A DNA stretch of 64,000 bases from Thermosipho sp. (in: thermotogales) (GTDB lineage Bacteria; Thermotogota; Thermotogae; Thermotogales; Fervidobacteriaceae), in assembly GCA_017656345.1 (NCBI GenBank), contig JACDNZ010000009.1, positions 24,081 through 88,080 on the forward strand. The letters run 5' to 3'. Positions 24,401 through 32,307 of the stretch are shown here, in pieces. Numbering within the stretch: the stretch's first letter is position 1; each line of letters starts with the position of its first letter. The position numbers and the translations under genes are program-made. The notes under the pieces were generated by a model, which was given only the letters and a program-made list of their open reading frames with translations, did no database searches and was not told the origin of the DNA.

Positions 24401-25714
24401 TTATTCATACAATCTGTTGTATTTCTTCAGTGCCTTGGTAACTTCTCCTGCAGCCCAATCAAGTGCTTGGTCAATTGACATTTCACCATTGATTACCTTT
24501 TCATATGCTGTTTCGATAATTTCTCTTGTTTCCGGGAAAACCCCCATAATTGCACCATTTGTGTTTGGTGTTTGTTTGGATAAAAGAAGTTGGAAAATTG
24601 CCGTTAAATAATTTGGATGATCAGCATAGAATCCTTTTAAAAGAAGCTGTTCAACTGCATCTTTTCTTACAGGGAAATAACCTGTTTCGAGATGCCACCT
24701 AATTTGTTGTGCTGGTTCCGTCATCCATTTCACAAATTCCCAGGCTGCATCAATTTCTTCCTTAGGATGGTATTTGAGAATCCATAATGAGCCTCCACCA
24801 ATTACAACTCCACCTTGTGTTGAAAGATCCGGTTTTGGTAAAAATGCAGTTCCAACTTCCCAACCGTTTTCTTTTGCTGTTTCTGTAATAAATTTAACAT
24901 CTGATGTTGAATAGAACAGCATTGCCGCTTTTCCCGAGAGGAATATTTGTCTGGCACCGCTCCAGTCTTCCCTCTTTGTATTAATTAATAATCCTTCTTT
25001 TGTCATATAGGAAAGTAATTCAAAAATATTCTTACCGGCTTCACTATTAAAAACTGCTTCGGTTGGTCTCTTATCACCTCTACCATTATTGTTGTTTACC
25101 AGTGGAGCATCTTGGACAGCCATAAGTTGTTCAAAAAACCATGAATGTGTTGGCCAGGTTAAACCGTATCTGATTATATTTCCTTTCTCATCTTTGACAA
25201 CCAGTTTTCTACTATACTCTATTAATTCATCGAAGGTTCTTGGAGGTTTATCAGGATCAAGTCCCGCTTCTTTAAAGAAGGTTTTATTATAGAATAAAAT
25301 AGCATTTGAAGAATTGAAAGGCATTGAATAAAGTTTTCCGCCCACAGTATAATAATTAAGAACCTGAGGTAAAAATGCACCCAAATCAATCTCAGGATCT
25401 TTTTCAATTAAATCACCAATTGGTACTGCTATGTTCCCATCAATCATTGCTCTTGTTCCAATATCGTAAATTTGAACAACATGTGGTGCATTACCTGCTT
25501 TTACTGCTGCTATTGTTTTATTAAAAGTATCTCTGTACGATCCGGTGTACTGGACATTTATTTGAATATCCGGGTGAGTTTTCATAAATTCGTTTGCCAT
25601 ATCTTGTAAAAGTTCTATTCTCCATCCGCTCATAGCATGCCAGAACTCTATAGTTACTTTTGAAAAACTTAATATACTGATTAAAACAAGAAAGACAATT
25701 AATACTTTCTTCAT
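24401..25714 (-). CDS. ugpB: Extracellular solute-binding protein, UgpB-like
   Basis: Exported binding protein of 437 residues, signal peptide 1-18. Many segments match the glycerol-3-phosphate binding protein UgpB: 'IEFWHAMSGW' at the mature start, 'AAVKAGNAPHVVQIYDIGT', 'SMPFNSSNAILFYNKTFFKEAGLDP' (near 115-140), 'GGVVIGGGSLWIL' near 290 and 'IRWHLETGYFPVRKDAV' near 335. Glycerol-3-phosphate or its diesters are therefore the best guess, though family-1 proteins in this phylum also bind oligosaccharides. First gene of the operon; ATG at 25714 follows GGGAGGGG. Confidence 0.82.
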   Translation of the reverse strand: MKKVLIVFLVLISILSFSKVTIEFWHAMSGWRIELLQDMANEFMKTHPDIQINVQYTGSYRDTFNKTIAAVKAGNAPHVVQIYDIGTRAMIDGNIAVPIGDLIEKDPEIDLGAFLPQVLNYYTVGGKLYSMPFNSSNAILFYNKTFFKEAGLDPDKPPRTFDELIEYSRKLVVKDEKGNIIRYGLTWPTHSWFFEQLMAVQDAPLVNNNNGRGDKRPTEAVFNSEAGKNIFELLSYMTKEGLLINTKREDWSGARQIFLSGKAAMLFYSTSDVKFITETAKENGWEVGTAFLPKPDLSTQGGVVIGGGSLWILKYHPKEEIDAAWEFVKWMTEPAQQIRWHLETGYFPVRKDAVEQLLLKGFYADHPNYLTAIFQLLLSKQTPNTNGAIMGVFPETREIIETAYEKVINGEMSIDQALDWAAGEVTKALKKYNRLYE

Positions 25715-26209
25715 ACTTACCCCTCCCTTATAAGATGTGCTTTAATTATACAAGAAATCTGAAAAAATCTTTCATACAAAAAGCAAGAAAAACCAAAAGA
25801 TTTATATAAATAATTTATAATAATCATAATTAAATTCTTCAGACCAAATTTAATTACTTTATTTATTTTAAAATTGCCTCTAAAAATTATTTCAAAATCA
25901 TCTAAGCACTTAAAAAAATAAATTGCATGAAAAATTTAGATAAAAACATTTAAAATCCGCTAAGGTACCTTCGCAAAGATCTTTCCACATGATATTTTTA
26001 ATATCTTCAACCTCAAGTTTTAAGCCAGATAGGTCTTTTCCTAAAACATCTCAAAAAAACATTTTAACTGATTGTTTTTACTAATACAACTTTTTCTTAT
26101 AAACTTCTAATCTCAAGTCTTCCTTTTATTTTAAACAAGCCTTACTTTCTAAAACTACCAGGAATAATTGTTTAAATTTCTAAAAAACTAAGTAAACTTA
26201 ATTTCATTA
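25715..26209. other. Long intergenic region upstream of ugpB and rmlA-like genes
   Basis: About 500 bases between divergent genes. Apart from the possible remnant frame at 25910-26050 I see no terminator, repeat or RNA gene. Confidence 0.5.
25910..26050 (-). pseudogene. Possible remnant coding frame
   Basis: A 46-codon minus-strand frame bounded by stops, with no start codon or ribosome site in a useful place. It translates to a protein-like stretch (VLGKDLSGLKLEVEDIKN, then MWKDLCEGTLADFKCF) and its composition is less AT-rich than its surroundings. I cannot match it to a family. It could be chance. Confidence 0.2.
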
Positions 26210-26218
26210 TGTTATAAT
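26210..26218 (+). promoter_or_regulatory. Extended -10 promoter of the nucleotidyltransferase gene
   Basis: TGTTATAAT, 36 bases before the ATG at 26254; the -35 region is poor. Confidence 0.55.
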
Positions 26219-26253
26219 CAAATTGGATGATTATTAACAAGGGGGTTAAAAAA

Positions 26254-27333
26254 ATGAAAGCAATTATTCTTTGTGCTGGTAAAGGTACAAGATTAAGACC
26301 CTTAACTTTTACAATTGCCAAACACCTTATTCCAATAGCAAATAAACCTGTTATATTTTATAGTCTTGAAAAAATTAAAAATGTCGGGATTGAAGAAATT
26401 GGTATCATTGTAAATCCCGAAAATATAAATGACTTTAAAGAACTTTTAGGCAACGGGAGTAAATTCGGGTTAAAAATTGAATATATTATTCAAGAAGAAC
26501 CAAAGGGACTTGCACATGCAGCTTGGATCGCAAAAGATTTTATAGGTGAAGAAGACTTTTTAATGTATCTTGGTGATAATTTAATTCTCGATGATATAAC
26601 TCCGTTTATTGAAGAATTTAAAACACACGAAGAATTACAAGCTTCTATTCTTCTTTCACCTGTCAAAGACCCTACAAGATTTGGTATAGCAGTTGTTAAA
26701 AATGGCGAAATCATCCAAGTTGTTGAAAAACCAAAAGATCCTCCATCAAACCTCGCAATTATTGGTTTATATCTTTTTAGAAAGTCAATATTTGAGGGTA
26801 TTAAAAACATAAAACCTTCCTGGCGCGGAGAACTTGAAATAACTGATGCCATCGATTATCTTATAAGAAACAAACATAAAGTAAAAGGCCATATAATTTA
26901 TGGTTGGTGGAAAGACACTGGAAAACCTGAAGATTTAATTGAAGCAAACCGAAAAATTCTTGATGATAATTATCCAAAAACAACTGTCAAAGGAATCATC
27001 GATCCAACTTCAGATATTCAGGGAAGAATATCAATTGGTGAAAATTCTGAAATAATCAATAGTACAATCAGGGGACCCGTAGTAATTGGTGATAACTGTG
27101 TAATCAAAGATTCATTTATAGGACCATATTCTTCAATTGGAGATAATGTTATCATCGAAAATTGTGAGATCGAAAACAGTATAATTATGGATAATGTAAA
27201 ACTTCTTAATCTTCCTTATCCTATTGATTCTTCTCTTATTGGAAAACATGTTCAAATTATCGAAAGCGAAAAAAAACCAAAAGCTATGAGATTTGTAATA
27301 GGTGATATGGGAAAAGTTGAGATTGTGAGGTGA
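26254..27333 (+). CDS. Glucose-1-phosphate thymidylyltransferase, long form (RmlA-like)
   Basis: Sugar-1-phosphate nucleotidyltransferase of 359 residues. The N-terminal catalytic domain has the signature 'CAGKGTRLRPLTFTIAKHLIPIANKP' (residues 7-32), 'QEEPKGLAHA' and 'LMYLGDN' for nucleotide and sugar binding. The C-terminal 110 residues form a left-handed beta-helix of hexapeptide-like repeats ('IGENSEIINSTIRGPVVIG', 'IGDNVIIENCEIENSIIM'). This two-domain form is the 'long' RmlA. It would make dTDP-glucose for rhamnose or related surface sugars, but no other rml genes are nearby. The ATG at 26254 follows AAGGGGGTT. Confidence 0.85.
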   Translation: MKAIILCAGKGTRLRPLTFTIAKHLIPIANKPVIFYSLEKIKNVGIEEIGIIVNPENINDFKELLGNGSKFGLKIEYIIQEEPKGLAHAAWIAKDFIGEEDFLMYLGDNLILDDITPFIEEFKTHEELQASILLSPVKDPTRFGIAVVKNGEIIQVVEKPKDPPSNLAIIGLYLFRKSIFEGIKNIKPSWRGELEITDAIDYLIRNKHKVKGHIIYGWWKDTGKPEDLIEANRKILDDNYPKTTVKGIIDPTSDIQGRISIGENSEIINSTIRGPVVIGDNCVIKDSFIGPYSSIGDNVIIENCEIENSIIMDNVKLLNLPYPIDSSLIGKHVQIIESEKKPKAMRFVIGDMGKVEIVR

Positions 27334-27338
27334 AATAA

Positions 27339-28160
27339 TTGATAAAGTTGATTGTAAGTGATTTAGATGGGACATTACTTAATGATAATAAACATATACC
27401 TAAAAGAAATATAGAAGCTTTAAGAAAAGCTATGAAAAAGGGAATTCACGTTAGTATTGCTACTGGAAGAAATTATTTCTCCGCAAAAGAGTATATAGAG
27501 GAACTAGGACTAGATGTACCTGTTATTCTACAAAACGGAGCTTTTATTTATATGCCATTTGAAAATAAAATATTATACGAATCCCCTTTACCCTCAGATA
27601 TAGCAAATGAAATTATTAAACTTGCCCGAAAATATAAATTGGACTATATATTATATACGCATTTTCTTGATGAAAAAGATATGTATATGGATAAAGAACA
27701 TGTTGGAGGATACAGAAAATACATAGAACACAATAATTGGAGACTCACTTATGTCGATGATGTGACAAAATACATAACAAAGGATTCTGTTGCAGAAGTG
27801 GTACTTATAGGTAATGAAGAATTAATCTCAAAAATCAAAGAACATTTAAATCTCAAATTTCCTGGCAAATTTAGCGCAATTAAAAATAGTATAAATGAAG
27901 GAGAAACATTTGTTGAATTTTTCGGAGAACATTCTTCTAAAGAAAACGCGCTTGCTTTCTTATTAAATTATTTCAAAGTTAAACCAGAAGAAACAATGTT
28001 TTTAGGAGATAATTATAATGATATTGGTATAATGCAACTTGTTGGTTTTCCTGTCGCTATGAAAAATGCAACAAAAGAAGTTAAATCTGTAGCAAAATTT
28101 GTTACTCTTTCAAATAATGATGGAGGAGTAGGTTTTGCAATTGAAAAATTTGTTCTTTAA
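27339..28160 (+). CDS. HAD-superfamily sugar phosphatase, Cof type
   Basis: Cytoplasmic hydrolase of 273 residues. HAD motif I is 'VSDLDGTLLND' (Asp8/Asp10), motif II 'SIATGRN' near 37, motif III Lys near 205, and motif IV 'MFLGDNYNDIGIM' near 222. A large C2B cap occupies about 80-185, as in Cof/YidA phosphatases acting on sugar phosphates or FMN. It starts at TTG 27339, six bases after the previous stop and behind GAGGTGA, so it is co-transcribed with the nucleotidyltransferase. Confidence 0.85.
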   Translation: MIKLIVSDLDGTLLNDNKHIPKRNIEALRKAMKKGIHVSIATGRNYFSAKEYIEELGLDVPVILQNGAFIYMPFENKILYESPLPSDIANEIIKLARKYKLDYILYTHFLDEKDMYMDKEHVGGYRKYIEHNNWRLTYVDDVTKYITKDSVAEVVLIGNEELISKIKEHLNLKFPGKFSAIKNSINEGETFVEFFGEHSSKENALAFLLNYFKVKPEETMFLGDNYNDIGIMQLVGFPVAMKNATKEVKSVAKFVTLSNNDGGVGFAIEKFVL

Positions 28161-28417
28161 TATTTCAATCTTTTCATCCAAATCTTGACTTATAAATTTC
28201 CATAGAAACAAGACAACGTTTAAAACCACTCTTTAAAATTTATTTTTTTGTTTTTTTATTTTTTCAAATAAAGTTTTACAAAAATAAAGGATCACAATCT
28301 ATAAATCAATTTGTTTAAAAGGGCCAAAAAATTAAAAGAGAACTTGTCTAATAAATTAATAACAAAAACAAAGGTAAACTTGGAACTAATGAGAAACTTT
28401 TGGAGGTGGAAAAAAAA

Positions 28418-29677
28418 GTGTACAAAAAGATAAAGGGTACGGAGGATATATATGGCAAAGACATAAAATACTGGTACTACATTGAGAAAGTCGCCAGAGA
28501 AACTGTAAGATTATACGGATATCATGAAATTAGAACACCTATTTTTGAACAAACCGAGCTTTTTGTAAGAAGTGTTGGTAAAGAAACAGACATAGTTCAG
28601 AAAGAAATGTATACATTTGAAGATAAAGGTGGTAGAAGTATAACTTTAAGACCAGAGGGAACCGCTCCAACAATTAGAGCATTCGTTGAAAATTCAATGG
28701 TTGCAACGGGTTTGCCAAAAAGGTTGTTCTACATTGGACCAATGTTTAGATATGAAAGGCCGCAGCTTGGAAGACAAAGGCAATTCCATCAATTCGGTAT
28801 TGAATTAATTGGTTCTTCATCACCTCTCGCTGATACTGAAGTAATTTTAATCGCAGACAAATTTATGAAAAAACTAGGACTTGTTGATTATGAAATAATC
28901 ATTAATTCTCTTGGATGTGAAAAAGACAGACAAGAATATAAAAAAGCTCTAAAAGAGTATTATGCAAACATCCTTGATAAAGTGTGTGATGATTGTAAAA
29001 AAAGATACAATACAAACGTTCTAAGGCTTCTTGACTGCAAAATCGATGTAAACTATGCAAAAAACGCACCAAAAATCACAGATTTTCTGTGTGATGATTG
29101 TAGAAAACACTATCAGGAAACAAAATCAATATTAGAAGAACTCGAAATAAAATACAAAGAAGAACCCAGACTTGTAAGAGGCCTTGACTATTACAATGGA
29201 GTAATATTTGAAATACATCATGGAAAACTTGGTGCACAAAGTGCTGTAGGTGGTGGGGGAAGATACGATAAACTTGTTAAGGAACTTGGTGGGCCAAATA
29301 CTCCTTCACTCGGTTTTGCTATGGGAATTGAAAGACTCATTATAGCCCTGAAAAATGAAAATGTACCAATTAAAGAAGTTAAAAACAACGAAATATATGT
29401 TGCACATCTTGGAGAAAAGGCAAGAGTTGTGGCTTTGGAAATTTCTGAAGAACTAAGAGAAAACAGTATTTCTGTTGTTTATAATACAATGGAAAGAGGT
29501 TTAAGTGCTCAATTGAAGCATGCTGCACGTTTGAAATGTAAACTTTGTATAATTGTTGGCGAAAACGAACTTGAAAGAGACGTAGTAGTTTTAAGAAATC
29601 TTGAAACTGGCGATCAGGTTGAAATTGAAAGAGACTTTATAGCCGGAACTGCCAAAGAATGGCTTTCCGAAAGTTAG
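28418..29677 (+). CDS. hisS: Histidyl-tRNA synthetase
   Basis: Class II synthetase of 419 residues charging tRNA-His. Motif 1 is near 'YGYHEIRTPIFEQTELFVRSVG', motif 2 'FRYERPQLGRQRQFHQFGIELIG' near 113, the HisA/HisB signatures 'LVRGLDYYNG' near 258 and 'AVGGGGRYDKLVKELGG' near 284, and motif 3 'PSLGFAMGIERL'. The C-terminal anticodon domain starts near 325. A TTG at 28400 is in frame but belongs to the TGGAGGTGG site; GTG 28418 has correct spacing. Two zinc-ribbon-like CDDC pairs (CDDCKKRY and CDDCRKHY) lie in the insertion near 190-235. Confidence 0.93.
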   Translation: MYKKIKGTEDIYGKDIKYWYYIEKVARETVRLYGYHEIRTPIFEQTELFVRSVGKETDIVQKEMYTFEDKGGRSITLRPEGTAPTIRAFVENSMVATGLPKRLFYIGPMFRYERPQLGRQRQFHQFGIELIGSSSPLADTEVILIADKFMKKLGLVDYEIIINSLGCEKDRQEYKKALKEYYANILDKVCDDCKKRYNTNVLRLLDCKIDVNYAKNAPKITDFLCDDCRKHYQETKSILEELEIKYKEEPRLVRGLDYYNGVIFEIHHGKLGAQSAVGGGGRYDKLVKELGGPNTPSLGFAMGIERLIIALKNENVPIKEVKNNEIYVAHLGEKARVVALEISEELRENSISVVYNTMERGLSAQLKHAARLKCKLCIIVGENELERDVVVLRNLETGDQVEIERDFIAGTAKEWLSES

Positions 29678-29687
29678 GAGGTTAAAC

Positions 29688-30026
29688 ATAAATTACATTG
29701 AAATTTTGATAGCAATGTTAATCCTTGTAATTGCTGTTTCAATTGTATTTCCAACAATCGGGGCCCAAAAGATTTTTTACCAAAACACCAAACAAAAAGA
29801 ACTCTTACAGCTTTATGCGGAAAACATTTTCTGGATGAATCTTTATGGTTACAGCTCCCAATTCAACGAAGTTGAAGTTATATCTTCAAGTTTTACTCAG
29901 ATACCTTATATAATTGTTAATAAATATGGAGAAAAAGAACAAAGCTTTAGAAACTTAATGAGTTTATGTTTGAAATTTAATGGTGCAATATACGACGTAA
30001 ACATCGTATATGACAACCGGGAATAA
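29688..30026 (+). CDS. Pilin-like membrane protein with apparent ATA start
   Basis: A 112-codon frame directly behind hisS. A strong AGGAGG at 29676-29681 is followed six bases later by ATA, then NYIEILIAMLILVIAVS. This looks like the start of a mature type IV pilin (x-x-x-I-E5 then a hydrophobic helix), but without the charged leader and Gly that prepilin peptidase needs. The only conventional start nearby is TTG 29706, which would remove the conserved Glu and lacks a ribosome site. The rest of the sequence is unrecognised. It is probably co-transcribed with hisS and the ABC exporter. Confidence 0.55.
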   Translation: MNYIEILIAMLILVIAVSIVFPTIGAQKIFYQNTKQKELLQLYAENIFWMNLYGYSSQFNEVEVISSSFTQIPYIIVNKYGEKEQSFRNLMSLCLKFNGAIYDVNIVYDNRE

Positions 30027-30046
30027 TTCTTTTGGAGGTGCCCAAA

Positions 30047-30799
30047 ATGATAAAAGCAAGTAATCTTACCAAAAAATTTAAAGACTTTTTTGCAGTGGAT
30101 CATATAGATATATTCGTACCCAAAGGACAAATATTTGGATTTTTAGGGCCAAATGGCGCAGGAAAAACAACAACCATTAGAATGCTTACCGGTACTTTAA
30201 AACCTACTGAAGGCGATATAGAAATTCTGGGGCTGGACTTGAAAAAAAACGAAATAGAAATTAAAAGAAGAATAGGTGTTGTTCCAGAAGAACCGAGACT
30301 TTATTCACATTTAAAAGGTTTTGAATACCTGGAATTTGTTATGGATATTTACAATACAAATAACAAAGCAACTCGTGACAGAATAGATGAACTATGCAAT
30401 GCATTTGGTGTAGATTATCTTGAAAAATTAATATCCGATATGTCCCATGGCATGAAACAAAAGCTAATGCTTATAAGCGTATTGATGAGAAAACCAGAAG
30501 TAATTTTCCTGGATGAACCCACTGTTGGGCTTGACGCAAAAAGTGCTAAGATTCTAAAAGAATTATTAAAAAAATACTCTGAAAGTGGTACGACAATTTT
30601 TCTAACCACACACATACTCGAAATAGCAGAGAAAATGTGTGACGTTATAGCTATAATAAATAGAGGAAAAATAATTGCTCAAGGAACAATGGAAGAATTG
30701 AAAAAGTTAACTGGAAGCAAAGATAAGTCTTTGGAAGATTTATTCTTAGAACTTACAGCTCAGGAAGAAGATATAAAGCATATTGTTGAATCTCTGTAA
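30047..30799 (+). CDS. ABC exporter ATPase
   Basis: Nucleotide-binding protein of 250 residues. Walker A GPNGAGKTTTIR, signature in 'DMSHGMKQKLMLISVL' (S-H-G-M-K-Q variant of LSGGQ), Walker B 'VIFLDEPTVGLD', H-loop 'LTTHILE'. This is the CcmA/NatA-type ATPase that drives ABC-2 exporters. A TTG at 30032 lies inside the GGAGGTG site, so ATG 30047 is taken. It is followed after 14 bases by the membrane partner. Substrate unknown. Confidence 0.87.
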   Translation: MIKASNLTKKFKDFFAVDHIDIFVPKGQIFGFLGPNGAGKTTTIRMLTGTLKPTEGDIEILGLDLKKNEIEIKRRIGVVPEEPRLYSHLKGFEYLEFVMDIYNTNNKATRDRIDELCNAFGVDYLEKLISDMSHGMKQKLMLISVLMRKPEVIFLDEPTVGLDAKSAKILKELLKKYSESGTTIFLTTHILEIAEKMCDVIAIINRGKIIAQGTMEELKKLTGSKDKSLEDLFLELTAQEEDIKHIVESL

Positions 30800-30813
30800 T
30801 TGAGGTGATTTTA

Positions 30814-32307
30814 GTGAAAGAATTCTTCACTCTTTTAAAATATGGAGTATCTAGTTTTCAACCTCAAAGATTAACATCAAAAAATAAAAAGTACAGTTTT
30901 CTTAAAAACCAGCTGATCTTATCTTTAATCAGCTCTTTACCTCTTGGTATTCTTGTCTTTTTCTTTTCTAAAGATCTCTTCACTAAACTATATTCAATAG
31001 ATCCACAAATTACAAAGCTTATGCTTCTTTTCTGGATGACCATACTTTCACTTTTCTTTATTATTGGATTTGTTGGAATGGCTATGTATTCTCTTTCAAG
31101 AAATGATGAAATAGAGCTACTTTTAACAATGCCAATTAAAAGAAGAACACTAACAGCATATCAGTTGTTTGTTTCTACAATCTCACAGATGTTTGTTTTA
31201 TCCTTTTACTTTTTTATCTATCTTTCATATACGTTTGTAACAAAGGAAAATATAATACTAGGACTTTTCAAAGTCTTTGTTCACTTTGGTTTTTTAATCA
31301 GTCTTTCTTCGGTAGTTGCAATACTACTTGGTGGCAAAGCAAATAAAGGTATTGTAAGAAAAATAAACGTATTTTTGTCACTTGCTGCTATTTTCTTTTA
31401 CTTCTCCATTATAAGTTTCCAAAATATCAACGTAGAACAATTCCAGGGACTTGCAAATATTTTGAACTTCTCAAGTAAACCTTATAATTTTCTTGCTTGG
31501 AGTTTTATCTCAGCCAAGACGTTAATTTTTTCCACCGTTTCACTTATTTTTCTACTTGTGCTTTTTTCTATTCTTTCAAACAAATTAGCCTTTGAACCTG
31601 TTGAAAGAAGAGTAAAGAAAGAATATAAAATCAAAGGAAGTGGTTCACAAATAAAAGCAATTTATAGAAAAGATTTTATTGCCACAAGAAGATATGAACA
31701 ATTTCTTTACTTTATTTTATATCCTATCGGTTTTGGCGTGTTTTTTTCTCTTATCAATGAGAATTCTCTTTTAACAATATTTACTATAATTCCGATAACT
31801 ACCTTCTATGTGGCTTTTGAAACAGCGATTTTGGTTACAGCAGAAGTTTCAAATTTGGAAACAACTTTAACTTATCCCATAAAATTTTCTAATTTAATGT
31901 TTCCAAAAATCGTAATACCAACAACTATAAACTTTTTAATCATGCTGGTTGTAATTCTGGTTTCTATTTTCAGAGCGGAAATAATTCCTATTTTGTTTTT
32001 GACCATTCCTATAACTTTTATATTGTTTATAATGAGTTCTATAATAGGAGCTTATTTTGTCTTAAAAAATCCCCCAAAAACAGAAAATATGAGTAAAATT
32101 TTTGGCGTAGGCCAAACTTTTGCAATAGAAGGAATCACAATGGGCACTGCTTTTGGAGCTATTTTCCCATTAATTTTCTTAAGTAAACCTGATGCTAATA
32201 TCAAGGTTAAAATAATTTCTACTTTGATATCAATTACTGCTATATTACTTTCATTAACTATTTCGACGATTACGTTCAAAAAACTCAAAAAACTTTTAAT
32301 ACCGTAA
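30814..32307 (+). CDS. ABC-2 type exporter membrane protein
   Basis: Protein of 497 residues with about twelve hydrophobic segments. It lacks a signature I can name, but 'YSLSRNDEIELLLTMPIKRRTLTAYQLF' around 92-118 is the typical cytoplasmic entry of ABC-2 permeases acting with CcmA-type ATPases. A second similar block, 'EVSNLETTLTYPIKFSNLMFPK', lies near 347. GTG 30814 follows GAGGTGAT; the GTG at 30805 is part of that site. The last 23 bases overlap the 3' end of the convergent recQ-like gene, with no terminator between them. Confidence 0.72.
   Translation: MKEFFTLLKYGVSSFQPQRLTSKNKKYSFLKNQLILSLISSLPLGILVFFFSKDLFTKLYSIDPQITKLMLLFWMTILSLFFIIGFVGMAMYSLSRNDEIELLLTMPIKRRTLTAYQLFVSTISQMFVLSFYFFIYLSYTFVTKENIILGLFKVFVHFGFLISLSSVVAILLGGKANKGIVRKINVFLSLAAIFFYFSIISFQNINVEQFQGLANILNFSSKPYNFLAWSFISAKTLIFSTVSLIFLLVLFSILSNKLAFEPVERRVKKEYKIKGSGSQIKAIYRKDFIATRRYEQFLYFILYPIGFGVFFSLINENSLLTIFTIIPITTFYVAFETAILVTAEVSNLETTLTYPIKFSNLMFPKIVIPTTINFLIMLVVILVSIFRAEIIPILFLTIPITFILFIMSSIIGAYFVLKNPPKTENMSKIFGVGQTFAIEGITMGTAFGAIFPLIFLSKPDANIKVKIISTLISITAILLSLTISTITFKKLKKLLIP

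Noticed and set aside
28161..28417. T-box or other tRNA-sensing leader upstream of hisS
   Set aside because: No T-box bulge sequence, specifier loop or terminator could be found; only AT-rich tracts.
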